DNA of 64,000 bases from an uncultured Clostridia bacterium (GTDB lineage Bacteria > Bacillota > Clostridia > Oscillospirales > Acutalibacteraceae). Below the pieces are notes generated by a model. It saw nothing but the letters and a program-made list of their open reading frames with translations, did not search any database and had not been told where the DNA came from. Each line of letters starts with the position of its first letter. Position 1 is the first letter of the stretch. The DNA lies in NCBI GenBank assembly GCA_945863885.1, contig CAMAZY010000002.1, forward strand, positions 99,367 to 163,366. The letters run 5' to 3'. Of the stretch, positions 15,801-24,781 are shown in pieces. The position numbers and the translations under genes were made by a program.

Positions 15801-18245
15801 TTAGTCAAGCTTATTCATGGCAAATCTCAGTACGTTCATGGCGGTTCTTTGAAGCTCGCCGAGCGTGATACCGTCTTTTGCTTTGTAAGAAGCCTTGATT
15901 GAGCCGTCGGGAATGCGGTAGCCGAGACGGCTTCCGCCGGGCATGAGCACGTCAACTTGTGCCCGGACGCGGTAGGCCTGATTGCGGGTTCCGGGAAATT
16001 CCGGAGATTCGCTGTTTCTCATCCACCAGTCGGTCATGACGTTGCCTTTGTAGCCCCATTCGCCTCTGAGAATCGTTGTACAAAGATCGTAGTTGTAATG
16101 ACCCCAGACACCGTTGATCTTGTTGTAGGAGGTCATGATGTTTTTCGGCTCCGCTTTCTTGACGCAGATTTCGAAGCCTTTTAAGTAAATCTCCCGAAGC
16201 GCTCTTTCTGAAACTCTTGAATCGTTGTAAATACGGTTGGTTTCCTGATTGTTGCAGGCAAAGTGCTTCGGACAGGCTGATACGCCCTGAGACTGAATCC
16301 CGATGACAACGCTTGCGGCAGTCTCACCGGAAAGAAGCGGATCCTCCGAGAAGTATTCAAAGTTTCTGCCGCAAAGAGGATTGCGATGAATGTTCATGCC
16401 AGGAGCGAGGAGAATATCACTGCCTCTGTCCTTCATTTCCTTGCCAAGCTCAGCATAAAGTTCGGTAACCAGCTTGCGGTTAAAGGAGCAGGCAAGAACA
16501 GCACCGTTCGGAAGAAGCGAGCAGTAAGCACCGAGACGGATGCCGGACGGACCGTCAGTTGTAATCATGGCGGGCACACCTTTTTCACGAAGAGAGGGGA
16601 GAACTCCGGCAAAGGCACCGGCATTACCTCTTGCGCCTAAGGGGCTGTTCATAATGTAGTCGCCTCTTGAAATCGCTTCAAGCTCCGTCAACGAAAGCTG
16701 AGCGACAAAGCTCTCCATGGTTGCTTTTCCGTCTTTAACGTCTTTGAGTTTGATGCCTTTGTCACCGGTTTGCGGATAAACCGGCGGAAGATTATCAAGA
16801 ATACGTTTTTTGAGAGAAGCTCTCATGACCGGAGCAAATTCTGTAACCGGCTTAAGGTTTCCGTTTTCGTCTGTTTTTGCACGGAGTCTTAAGAACGGTT
16901 TCTTCGGATCGGGAGCCGCCGCCTGTACACATTGTTTGACGACCTTTATTGCGGGAACGGTAAACTTCTTGGCAAGGGAAGCCGAACGGACGTCGGTGCC
17001 GACGTAAACTTCATAGTCGCCTTTTTCAAGCACATAAGCGTTTTTGTAACCCGAAAGACCACTGTCGTCGTAGCTTGCAAGTGAATCAATCTCAAAGCTT
17101 AATTTCAGCTTTTCTTCTTCACCCGGTGCTAACAGTCCGGTTTTTTCGAATGCAACAAGTGAACGAAGCGGTTTTCCGAGCGCTCCCTGCGGCGCATTGA
17201 CGTAAGCCTGAACAGCTTCTTTGCCGCTGTATGTAGTGCCGGTGTTTTTCACGGTGACATAGACCGAAGCCGTGCCGTTTGATACTCTTGCCGAGGTGAC
17301 CTTGACGGAAAAATCGGTGTAGCCTTTGCCGAAGCCAAACGGATAGAGAACTCGTTCTTTCGCAAAGGTTTCGAAATAACGGTAGCCGACGTAAATATCC
17401 TCGGCGTATTCATTTGCCAGCTTGTCGCCGAAATTCTTACTGGACGGATAGTCCTCATAAGAAAGGGCAATGGTATCGGCAAGCTTACCGCTCGGAGAAA
17501 CCGCACCCGACAGCACATCGGCAACAGCGTTACCGCTTTCCATACCGCTTTGCCATACATAAAGAATTGCGGAAATGCGGCTGTTATATGTTTTAGCCCA
17601 CGACATGTCGATGATGCTTCCGCAGTCGAGAAGCACGACGACCTTTTCAAAATAGCGACAGACCTTGTCGAGCAGATCTCTTTCAATCTTTGTCAGGTAG
17701 TAGCTGCCTTCGGTCAGGGTGTTTTCCCTGTCTTCGCCGGCGGCTCGTCCGATGACAAGTACTGCAGTATCGGATTTCCTGGCGGCGTCCTCAACAAGCT
17801 CGCTTGTGACGGGCATTTCTTCGTAGCACATCGGCCAGTTGCCCCAGATGCCGTCGTTGACGGGATTTTCTTCGATCCACTTTTCATATACGGCGGCAAG
17901 TTCTTCATTGACGGTTATGTTTTCGTTTGCACGAAGTCCGTCAATCAGGCTGACTTTATACGGTGCGTTAACATCACCGCCCGAGCCGTAACCGACATAG
18001 AAATAGTCTTTCTGAACCCTGCCGAAGACCGAGACGACCCGATCTTTCGTCAGCGGCAAAACGCCGTTGTCGTTTTTGAGCAGTACAGTGCCTTCTGCTG
18101 CAATCTCACGGCAAAGACGCATGATTTCAGGCGTTGACTTTTCCGGTTCGCCGTCGCTTTTGACCGAGGTTTGCGAAACAGCGTTTGTGACAAGCGCACC
18201 GATATCGCTTATGGTACGTTGAATTTTCTTTTTAAGCTTACTCAT
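15801..18245 (-). CDS. Glycoside hydrolase family 3 beta-glucosidase with permuted domain order
   Basis: 814 residues from an ATG preceded by AAGGAGA. The order is reversed relative to classical GH3. The alpha/beta sandwich (GH3-C) comes first, opening with LCREIAAEGTVLLKNDNGVLPL at about 45. A fibronectin-III-like domain follows (about 330-440), then the GH3-N TIM barrel. The barrel shows TDGPSGIR, KHFACNNQE, and the nucleophile Asp739 in NVMTDWW. The same reversal is known in rumen Clostridia beta-glucosidases. No signal peptide is evident, so it probably acts in the cytoplasm on oligosaccharides imported after GH5 action. Same transcription unit as the MATE and GH5 genes. Confidence 0.92.
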   Translation of the reverse strand: MSKLKKKIQRTISDIGALVTNAVSQTSVKSDGEPEKSTPEIMRLCREIAAEGTVLLKNDNGVLPLTKDRVVSVFGRVQKDYFYVGYGSGGDVNAPYKVSLIDGLRANENITVNEELAAVYEKWIEENPVNDGIWGNWPMCYEEMPVTSELVEDAARKSDTAVLVIGRAAGEDRENTLTEGSYYLTKIERDLLDKVCRYFEKVVVLLDCGSIIDMSWAKTYNSRISAILYVWQSGMESGNAVADVLSGAVSPSGKLADTIALSYEDYPSSKNFGDKLANEYAEDIYVGYRYFETFAKERVLYPFGFGKGYTDFSVKVTSARVSNGTASVYVTVKNTGTTYSGKEAVQAYVNAPQGALGKPLRSLVAFEKTGLLAPGEEEKLKLSFEIDSLASYDDSGLSGYKNAYVLEKGDYEVYVGTDVRSASLAKKFTVPAIKVVKQCVQAAAPDPKKPFLRLRAKTDENGNLKPVTEFAPVMRASLKKRILDNLPPVYPQTGDKGIKLKDVKDGKATMESFVAQLSLTELEAISRGDYIMNSPLGARGNAGAFAGVLPSLREKGVPAMITTDGPSGIRLGAYCSLLPNGAVLACSFNRKLVTELYAELGKEMKDRGSDILLAPGMNIHRNPLCGRNFEYFSEDPLLSGETAASVVIGIQSQGVSACPKHFACNNQETNRIYNDSRVSERALREIYLKGFEICVKKAEPKNIMTSYNKINGVWGHYNYDLCTTILRGEWGYKGNVMTDWWMRNSESPEFPGTRNQAYRVRAQVDVLMPGGSRLGYRIPDGSIKASYKAKDGITLGELQRTAMNVLRFAMNKLD

Positions 18246-18307
18246 AATGTTCTCCTTGGTATTCAGATGTTTGATATCATTATACAGGAAAAAACTGTAA
18301 TTTTCAA

Positions 18308-19729
18308 TCACTTATTTTGTTTGTTTGCCTTAAAATATTCTTCTTTTCCTTTAATTCCTTCGCTTGTGACGGGCTTGAGCCATTTGAGCGACCGGAAATG
18401 GAGAAGACAGAATATACTTTTCGGTATATCTTCCGCTAAATAAGCGGTCATCAGCACGGCAACAAACGGAAGAGCAAACACCTTTGAGACAAGAATTGCT
18501 GCCGGAACGGCAAAGACCCAAAGGCTTCCGACGTCGCAGACCATGCCTATAAATGTGTCGCCGCCGGAACGGAAGATTCCGACAACCTGAACATAGGCAA
18601 TCATACGAAGCGGCATTTCAAGACCGACAAAAAGAATGATCGTCCTTGCGGTGCTGACTGTTAGTTCGGAAATGTTGTCACCCATATTGAAAATGCTGAT
18701 GAGCTGACCTCTGAAAATGACCATCAGTATGCCGATGACGAATGCAGTCAGCGGAACAAGCAGTGCAAACCGTTTTGAATCGTTGACGGCTCGTTCGATA
18801 TTGCCTTTACCGACTGATTTTCCGACCATAATGACGCAGGCGTTGCCAAGGCCTACAAAGAACGCAAAAGCAAGGTCAACCACGGTTTTGAGAATGGTAA
18901 CCGCCGCATAGTACTCATATCCCATGTTGGAATAAACAGCGTTTAACACCACGATACCCGTTGCCCAGAGTGCTTCGTTGCAGACAACCGGGACCGCCCT
19001 CTTAAAGAAAGCTTTGATGTGATGCGGCTTGAACGAGAATAAGTCCTTCGGACTTCTGACAAGATGATTTTTCTGAAACGCCGAAATCAGAAGCAAAAGA
19101 ACGGGACCTGTCCACGAAGAAATACAGGTTGCTGCAGCGGCACCTCTGACGCCAAGCTCCGGCAGACCGAACTTTCCGAAAATGAAGCCGTAATTCAAAA
19201 CGGCGTTGAGAACCGTAGTGACCGCCGAAACGTACATCGGAACCTTTACCTTTTCGATGTTTCTTAAAAAGCCGGAAAGGATAACCGTCAGCATGACAGC
19301 AGGGTAGGAGAAGCAGGCAATTTTCATATAGGCGCTTCCGCTTTCGATGACGGCGGCTTCCTTGTTAAAGAAGGAAATGACAGTTGTCGGAAAGAAGCAG
19401 GCCGGAATAAAAAACAGGATTGCGATCACAGATGCGGTGCAAAGAGCGATTCCGAGAACCCGCCGCATGGATTTGTAGTCCTTGATGCCCCAATACTGTG
19501 CGGCAAAAACCGACATGCCCGAGCAAAGCCCGAACGAAACGAGATTCAGAAGCCAGCTCCACTGACCGGCCATACCGACCGACGAAAGGGCAACATCACC
19601 GAGCTTGCTGACCATGAGGGTATCAATCAGCTGAAACGAGCCGGTAAGCATATTCTGTATTGCAATAGGTAAAGCAAGCTTAACCGTGATTTTCCAGAAA
19701 GGCTTGTCTCCTAAATATTTTGAAAGCAT
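18308..19729 (-). CDS. MATE-family efflux transporter
   Basis: 473 residues with twelve predicted membrane segments in two homologous halves. IQNMLTGSFQLIDTLMVSKLGDVALSSVGMAGQ near the N-terminus is the MATE signature, echoed after the middle. The ATG with GGAGGA at good spacing is preferred to an upstream in-frame start. MATE proteins export cationic drugs or metabolites by Na+ or H+ antiport. It is the first gene of the GH3-GH5 transcription unit, whose consensus promoter lies 31 bp upstream. A link to plant-derived glycosides (aglycone export) is possible but speculative. Confidence 0.9.
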   Translation of the reverse strand: MLSKYLGDKPFWKITVKLALPIAIQNMLTGSFQLIDTLMVSKLGDVALSSVGMAGQWSWLLNLVSFGLCSGMSVFAAQYWGIKDYKSMRRVLGIALCTASVIAILFFIPACFFPTTVISFFNKEAAVIESGSAYMKIACFSYPAVMLTVILSGFLRNIEKVKVPMYVSAVTTVLNAVLNYGFIFGKFGLPELGVRGAAAATCISSWTGPVLLLLISAFQKNHLVRSPKDLFSFKPHHIKAFFKRAVPVVCNEALWATGIVVLNAVYSNMGYEYYAAVTILKTVVDLAFAFFVGLGNACVIMVGKSVGKGNIERAVNDSKRFALLVPLTAFVIGILMVIFRGQLISIFNMGDNISELTVSTARTIILFVGLEMPLRMIAYVQVVGIFRSGGDTFIGMVCDVGSLWVFAVPAAILVSKVFALPFVAVLMTAYLAEDIPKSIFCLLHFRSLKWLKPVTSEGIKGKEEYFKANKQNK

Positions 19730-19759
19730 GAAAAAATCCTCCGTAAACAAATTGAATCT

Positions 19760-19788
19760 ATTATATTTTAGTTATACTCAAATGTCAA
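19760..19788 (-). promoter_or_regulatory. Sigma-A promoter of the MATE-GH3-GH5 unit
   Basis: On the minus strand TTGACA, 17-nt spacer, TATAAT, a perfect consensus. It is divergent from the promoter at 19832 with 43 bp between the two -35 boxes. Confidence 0.9.
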
Positions 19789-19831
19789 TGAAAGGTTATC
19801 ACAAAAAAAATTACAGGTGTTGCCGTTGTGC

Positions 19832-19860
19832 TTGACTTTGGGTTAACGGGCGAATATAAT
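19832..19860 (+). promoter_or_regulatory. Sigma-A promoter of the OYE/FAD oxidoreductase gene
   Basis: TTGACT, 17-nt spacer, TATAAT, 66 bp before the ATG; back to back with the MATE promoter. Confidence 0.85.
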
Positions 19861-19925
19861 GGATTTAAGCGAATACAATGGTATTGCTTATTTTTGGGAG
19901 AAATTATGAAGAAAGAAGGATTGTT

Positions 19926-21977
19926 ATGGACGAAAAATACTCTGCCCTGTTTACGCCCTGGAAAATCGGAAATGTTGAAATCAAAAACCGTATTGTTCTG
20001 TGTCCGATGGGCGGAACCTCGCTTTTCGGATGGATGGAACCGAATCACTTTGACAAGGAGGCGGCGAACTTTTTCCTTGAAAGAGCGAAAAACAACGTCG
20101 GTCTGATTGTTCCCGGTATCGCTCCGCTTCGCGACACGATCTGCGGACGGTGGCTCTGGCAGAATAAGAAGATGTTTAAACAGCTCAAGCCCTTTATGGA
20201 AGAAATTCACGCAACGGGAGCAAAACTCTTTGTACAGCTGACCGCCGGTTTCGGCCGTTCGTTTGCGCTTCCCGATTCGCTTGTCGCCGTACAGAAGAAC
20301 AAGGTGCTCAAAACGCTTGTCAAGCCGATTATAGACCTGGATTATCTTTCGGCAAGCCCGAGCGCACTTCCGTCCCGCTGGAAAGAAGACATCATGTGCC
20401 GTGAGGTGACCGTTGACGAGATTGAACAGATGATTGACGGCTTTGCGAAGACCGCTTTGCTTTGCAAGGAGGCCGGTGTTGACGGTGTCGAAATTCACGC
20501 CGTTCATGAAGGCTATTTACTCGACCAGTTCGCCATGAAATACACCAACAAGCGTACCGACTCCTACGGCGGTTCGCTGGAAAACCGTTTGCGCTTTGCG
20601 TGTGAGGTCGTCAAACGTGTCAAAAAGCTTTGCGGTGACGATTATCCCGTTTCGCTTCGTTATTCCGTTGTCTCCAAGACCAAAGGCTTTTGCAAGGGTG
20701 CAATTCCCGGCGAGGAATACACCGAGGTCGGTCGTGATATGGAGGAAAGCGAAAAGGCGGCAAAAATTCTTCAGGATGCGGGCTATGATATGCTCAACGC
20801 CGATAACGGCACCTACGATGCCTGGTACTGGGCGCATCCGCCGGCCTATATGCCGCAAAACTGTAACCTTGAAGATGTATCGCATATTAAAAAGTTTGTC
20901 GATATTCCGGTTGTCTGCGCCGGAAGAATGGAGCCGGAAGTCGGCGCCAAGGCTGTGGCTGAGGGTCAGATTGATGCGATGGGTGTTGCCCGTCAGTTCC
21001 TGACCGATCCCCAATGGGTCACGAAGCTGATGAACGGAAAAGAAGAGGACATTCAGCCGTGTATCTGCTGTCATAACGCCTGCTTTACCATGGCACATTA
21101 TAACGGCGTTGCCAACGATCAGCCGATGTCCGATTCATCGCATATGGCCCGCTGTGCGCTCAATCCGCAGACCATGCAGAGCAAGAAATATAAAATCGTT
21201 CCCGCTAAGATACAAAAGAATGTTGCCGTTATCGGCGGCGGTATCGGCGGAATGGAATGTGCAAGAGTGCTTGCGCTTCGGGGACATAAGGTTACGCTTT
21301 ATGAAAAGAGCGACTGCCTCGGCGGAATCTTTATTGCCGCCGCCGCTCCGTATTTTAAAGAAAAAGACCGTGACCTGATCGAATGGTACAAACGTGAGCT
21401 TCAGAAGCTTCCCGTTGAAATCAAGCTGAACACGGAAATTAAGAATGTTGCAAGCCTCAATGCTGATGAAGTGATTGTCGCAACCGGCTCGAAAGCCCGG
21501 AAGATTCCCGTCAAGGGCGCCGAAAAGGCGATTGACGCCGTAGATTATCTTTTAGGTAAAGATGTCGGCGAAAACGTTGTCATTGTCGGTGGCGGACTTA
21601 CCGGCTGTGAAATTGCGTATGATCTGTATCATAAGGGCAAAAAGCCCGTCATCGTTGAGATGAAGAACGACCTGATTGCCGTTAAGGGTGTCTGCCTTGC
21701 CAACTCCAGTTATTTAAGAGACTTCTTTGAAGCGAAGAAGGTGCCGGTTTATCTTGAAACAAAGCTCGGTGAGGTAACCGAAGACGGAATCGTTGCTGTT
21801 GATAAGAACGGCAAACAATTCAATATTGCCGCTGATGATGTTATTCTCTCCGTCGGTTATGTTCCGACGCCGCTTGCCGAAAAGAGTAAGCACGTTCATG
21901 TCATCGGTGACGCGGATAAGGTCGGCAACCTTCGTACCGTTATCTGGGGTGCGTGGGACGTTGCTATGAAGATCTGA
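19926..21977 (+). CDS. NADH:flavin oxidoreductase, Old-Yellow-Enzyme/FAD fusion (2,4-dienoyl-CoA reductase/BaiCD-BaiH type)
   Basis: 683 residues from the ATG preceded by AGAAAGGA. Residues 1-370 form an FMN TIM barrel, with LFTPWKIGNVEIKNRIV at the N-terminus and HAVHEGYLLDQFAMKYTNKR around 191-210. A [4Fe-4S] site uses Cys379-x2-Cys382-x3-Cys386 and Cys410. The last gap (23 residues) is longer than the usual 11 or so. From about 433 an FAD/NAD-binding module follows (VAVIGGGIGGMECARVL). This architecture reduces enoyl or dienoyl substrates with NAD(P)H. Gut homologues include the bile-acid enzymes BaiCD/BaiH and FadH, but no bai genes are nearby, so the substrate is open. Confidence 0.9.
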   Translation: MDEKYSALFTPWKIGNVEIKNRIVLCPMGGTSLFGWMEPNHFDKEAANFFLERAKNNVGLIVPGIAPLRDTICGRWLWQNKKMFKQLKPFMEEIHATGAKLFVQLTAGFGRSFALPDSLVAVQKNKVLKTLVKPIIDLDYLSASPSALPSRWKEDIMCREVTVDEIEQMIDGFAKTALLCKEAGVDGVEIHAVHEGYLLDQFAMKYTNKRTDSYGGSLENRLRFACEVVKRVKKLCGDDYPVSLRYSVVSKTKGFCKGAIPGEEYTEVGRDMEESEKAAKILQDAGYDMLNADNGTYDAWYWAHPPAYMPQNCNLEDVSHIKKFVDIPVVCAGRMEPEVGAKAVAEGQIDAMGVARQFLTDPQWVTKLMNGKEEDIQPCICCHNACFTMAHYNGVANDQPMSDSSHMARCALNPQTMQSKKYKIVPAKIQKNVAVIGGGIGGMECARVLALRGHKVTLYEKSDCLGGIFIAAAAPYFKEKDRDLIEWYKRELQKLPVEIKLNTEIKNVASLNADEVIVATGSKARKIPVKGAEKAIDAVDYLLGKDVGENVVIVGGGLTGCEIAYDLYHKGKKPVIVEMKNDLIAVKGVCLANSSYLRDFFEAKKVPVYLETKLGEVTEDGIVAVDKNGKQFNIAADDVILSVGYVPTPLAEKSKHVHVIGDADKVGNLRTVIWGAWDVAMKI

Positions 21978-22005
21978 TCCCTATTGACTGATAAAAAATT
22001 ATGAC

Positions 22006-22037
22006 AGGTGTGCCGGAGCCGACCCTTCGGCGCACCT
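22006..22037 (+). terminator. Terminator after the OYE gene
   Basis: AGGTGTGCCG / CGGCGCACCT (one G-U pair) with a 12-nt loop, followed by TGTTTCTG. Confidence 0.7.
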
Positions 22038-22063
22038 TGTTTCTGTAATACGGAAAGGAAAGC

Positions 22064-22759
22064 ATGATGACGGACAGTGAAATGATGATAAGAGAGCGTC
22101 TGATGTCTCTTGCGGACGAAACATACCGTGATTTTCAGGCAAAGCTGATGCCGACGATTGATAAAGATACGGTACTCGGCGTCAGAATGCCCGAAATCAA
22201 AAAGTTGGCAAAAGAACTAAAGGGCACAAGAGAAGCCGAAGAATTTTTGAATGCGCCGAAGCATAAGTATTACGATGAAAATACGTTGCACATATCACTT
22301 CTCAATCTCGAAAAAGATTTTGATCGGGCGCTTGAACGGACAATCGCTTTTTTGCCGTACATTGACAACTGGGCGGTCTGCGATATGCTAAGCCCTAAGG
22401 CTTTTTCTAAGAATCTTCCCTGTCTGTATGATCATATTCTGCTGTGGCTCAGAAGCGATAAGCCGTATACCGTCCGCTTCGGCATCGGGATGCTGATGCG
22501 ATATTTTCTTGATGAAAACTTCGACGAAAAATATCTGACAATAGTTGCCGGTATAAAAAGTGATGAATATTACGTCAATATGATGTGTGCCTGGTATTTC
22601 GCAACAGCACTGACAAAGCAATACGAAAGCACCTTGCCGTACTTTACAGAAAACAGGCTCGAAAAATGGGTGCATAATAAGGCGATTTCAAAGGCCTGTG
22701 ACTCGTTCCGGGTTGTAAAAGAGAAAAAAGATTATCTGAAAACCTTTAGATACAAATAG
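22064..22759 (+). CDS. DNA alkylation repair protein, AlkD-like
   Basis: 231 residues, all helical, of the AlkD/HEAT-like DNA glycosylase family that excises positively charged alkylated bases such as 3- and 7-methylpurines. Seen are LGVRMPEIKKLAKEL (about 38-52), YIDNWAVCDML (about 99-109, the conserved Asn-Trp-x-x-x-Asp region), the RFGIGMLMRYFLD repeat and the C-terminal KAISKACDSFRV. GGAAAGGAA precedes the ATG. Many short Firmicute copies are annotated only by family. Confidence 0.88.
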   Translation: MMTDSEMMIRERLMSLADETYRDFQAKLMPTIDKDTVLGVRMPEIKKLAKELKGTREAEEFLNAPKHKYYDENTLHISLLNLEKDFDRALERTIAFLPYIDNWAVCDMLSPKAFSKNLPCLYDHILLWLRSDKPYTVRFGIGMLMRYFLDENFDEKYLTIVAGIKSDEYYVNMMCAWYFATALTKQYESTLPYFTENRLEKWVHNKAISKACDSFRVVKEKKDYLKTFRYK

Positions 22760-22819
22760 CACTTTACCTTTATTGTAACAGATGGTTGAAATATTGCTGA
22801 AATAATACCGCTTAAAAAC

Positions 22820-22847
22820 TTGACTTTTTGGTGAGTTTTGCTATAAT
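22820..22847 (+). promoter_or_regulatory. Promoter of the tRNA-Leu(UAG)/tRNA-Gly(CCC) pair
   Basis: TTGACT, 16-nt spacer, TATAAT, ending 28 bp before the first tRNA. Confidence 0.8.
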
Positions 22848-22875
22848 TATAGAGATGAGTTTGCGCTCACTGTAT

Positions 22876-22960
22876 GCCGGTATGGTGGAATTGGCAGACA
22901 CGCAAGATTTAGGATCTTGTGCCGCAAGGTGTGCAGGTTCGATCCCTGTTACCGGCACCA
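22876..22960 (+). tRNA. tRNA-Leu (anticodon UAG)
   Basis: 85 nt with encoded CCA. Acceptor GCCGGTA/TACCGGC, anticodon stem CAAGA/TCTTG with loop TTTAGGA, variable arm TGCCGCAAGGTGT, T-loop GTTCGATCC. Confidence 0.97.
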
Positions 22961-23008
22961 AAAATAAGTGCTTGCCGTGGCGGGTACTTTTGTTTTCTTT
23001 CACTTTTT

Positions 23009-23082
23009 GCAGATGTAGTTCAATGGCAGAATGTCAGCTTCCCAAGCTGAACACGCGGGTTCGATTCCCGTCATCTGCTCCA
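23009..23082 (+). tRNA. tRNA-Gly (anticodon CCC)
   Basis: 74 nt with encoded CCA. Acceptor GCAGATG/CATCTGC, anticodon stem TCAGC/GCTGA with loop TTCCCAA, T-loop GTTCGATTC. Confidence 0.96.
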
Positions 23083-23148
23083 TTTTTTCTGTTGGAAAAC
23101 GTTGGATTTTTAATTGGCCCTCTAAGCCGGAATTTCAATAAGAGGCTC

Positions 23149-23193
23149 TTTTGCTGCAAGGTGTGCCGCCTCGACACTTGATACCGGTACCAA
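23149..23193 (+). pseudogene. Remnant of the 3' half of a tRNA-Leu
   Basis: 45 bases align without gaps to the 3' half of tRNA-Leu(UAG) at 22916-22960 plus one base, with 35 identities. Conserved blocks are GCAAGGTGTGC (variable arm), TCGA of the T-loop and TACCGG-ACCAA at the 3' end. The 5' half is missing and the stems are broken, so it is not functional. It could be a decayed duplicate or the scar left by an element that integrated into the tRNA. Confidence 0.7.
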
Positions 23194-23216
23194 TTCCATG
23201 ATGAAGGAGTAGAAAA

Positions 23217-24770
23217 ATGAGTAAAAAATCAGTAAACCCTAATGTCAAGACTTACAGCGGTAAAGAGCTTACCGGTTATCTTGTTGGTCTTGCAGGACAG
23301 AACATCATTTACAACATCACAGCGGCTGCCTTGATGTACTATTTCCAGAGTGTTATCTTCCTCCCGGCGATGGCATACAGTACAATCGTTGCCATTGCAA
23401 GAGTGTGGGACGCCATCAATGACCCGATGATGGGTAACATTGTTGACAAAACACACACAAAATGGGGTAAATGTAAGCCGTATCTTTTGTTTGTTCCGGC
23501 TGTTGTTCTTGTCACAACAATTCTTCCGTTCATCAACAAGCAGTATGACCCGGCCGCACCGCTTGCGCAGAGGGTTCTCATCATCGGTTGGGCAGCTTTC
23601 TCCTATATCCTTTGGGGTATGTCCTATACGGCTGGTGATATTCCGCTTTGGGGCGTCACTTCACTTATGACCGAAGATGCAAAAGATCGTTCCAAAATTC
23701 TCGCTCTTGCCCGTATCGTTGCCTCTGTCGGTATGATCGGTATGCTTGTTCAGTTCCTTGCTCCGTCATTCAAGGGTGTTTTCGCTTCCATGGGCGTCCA
23801 GGACGATGCAACACAGCTTCAGTACTCGTTTATCGCTCTTGCTGTTATTGTAACGGTATTCGCTTCGATTCTCTTCCAGTTTGCAGGTCTTTCCGTCAAG
23901 GAAAAGGTTAAACAGCAGACAACTGAAAGCTATACAATCAAGCAGAACTTTGCAACAATGTGGAACTGCAAGCCTTTCCGTCAACTTCTCATTTCGGGTG
24001 TATTGAGAAGCCCGATTCAGCTTCTCAATACGGTCGCTCTTACGCTCGTGATTTATTATTATTTCGATAACGACCCGGGCAGAGCACTTGCAGGCGAAAA
24101 CGGTATCAATTTCAGCCTTATCTTAAAGGTTGCAATTATCGCAATCGGTATTTTCGGCGGTATGCTTGTTTCCTCCGCTGTCACGCCGACCCTTGTGGCA
24201 AAAACAGAAAAGAAAACGCTTTATAATATCTATGCAATCGGCGGTGCAATTCCGTTCGGTCTTGTTCTTGTGATCTACGCAATCTTCAGAGAAACACTCA
24301 TCACTTCGATGTTTGCATCCGTTCTCATGGGTGCCGTATTCTTCCTTGCTTCATGGGCAATGGGCGGTCTTAACGTTCTTCAGTCCGTTATGATTGCTGA
24401 CTGTGTTGACTATGAAGAATATCATCACGGTATCCGTCCCGACGGCGTATTCTTCTCGGGTCAGAGCTTTATTACAAAGCTTTCCGCAGGTATTGCAACC
24501 ATCATTCAGGGCGTTGTATACAGCGTTGTTCACTTCAGTGACCAGGTTATCAAGGGCGTTAACGATTCCCTTGCCGCAGGCACAGCATCGTTTGCGGTTG
24601 ACTATGATAAGTTTGCCTTTGCAATGTTCTTCCTTGTTTCAATTCCGCCGATGATCGGTCTTATCCTTTCCGCTCTTCCGACTCTTAAATATTCGCTTTC
24701 AAATGACGAGCATAAGAGAATACTTGCCGAACTTGTATCAAGAAGACGCAGCACAGACGATGCAGAATAA
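23217..24770 (+). CDS. GPH-family sugar:cation symporter (MelB-like, MFS)
   Basis: 517 residues, about twelve membrane segments. Early VWDAINDPMMGNIVDKTHTKWGKCKPYLLF (about residues 62-91) is the glycoside-pentoside-hexuronide signature, with the Asp residues that form the cation site in MelB. The YEEYHHGIRPDGVFFSGQSF loop near 400 is also family-typical. It imports a glycoside with H+ or Na+. It is followed, after a terminator-like hairpin, by a GH13 alpha-glucosidase, suggesting an alpha-linked oligosaccharide as cargo. GAAGGAG precedes the ATG. Confidence 0.9.
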   Translation: MSKKSVNPNVKTYSGKELTGYLVGLAGQNIIYNITAAALMYYFQSVIFLPAMAYSTIVAIARVWDAINDPMMGNIVDKTHTKWGKCKPYLLFVPAVVLVTTILPFINKQYDPAAPLAQRVLIIGWAAFSYILWGMSYTAGDIPLWGVTSLMTEDAKDRSKILALARIVASVGMIGMLVQFLAPSFKGVFASMGVQDDATQLQYSFIALAVIVTVFASILFQFAGLSVKEKVKQQTTESYTIKQNFATMWNCKPFRQLLISGVLRSPIQLLNTVALTLVIYYYFDNDPGRALAGENGINFSLILKVAIIAIGIFGGMLVSSAVTPTLVAKTEKKTLYNIYAIGGAIPFGLVLVIYAIFRETLITSMFASVLMGAVFFLASWAMGGLNVLQSVMIADCVDYEEYHHGIRPDGVFFSGQSFITKLSAGIATIIQGVVYSVVHFSDQVIKGVNDSLAAGTASFAVDYDKFAFAMFFLVSIPPMIGLILSALPTLKYSLSNDEHKRILAELVSRRRSTDDAE

Positions 24771-24781
24771 TAAATAATCGT

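Noticed and set aside
20517..21098. 193-codon minus-strand frame inside the OYE gene and similar long antisense frames in pyrG, GH13, tig and others
   Set aside because: These are codon-bias shadows of genes with clear family motifs on the other strand; they lack ribosome-binding sites and domains.
19926..21977. Bile-acid operon gene baiCD or baiH
   Set aside because: The domain order fits, but no other bai gene is nearby and the family covers many substrates.
22812..23003. Minus-strand frame with a VPVTGIEPA-type product
   Set aside because: Reverse translation of tRNA-Leu, a well-known false gene pattern.
22828..23181. A 117-codon open frame on the plus strand across the tRNA cluster
   Set aside because: It translates tRNA-Leu and tRNA-Gly; the cysteine-containing product is a familiar artefact of reading tRNA genes.
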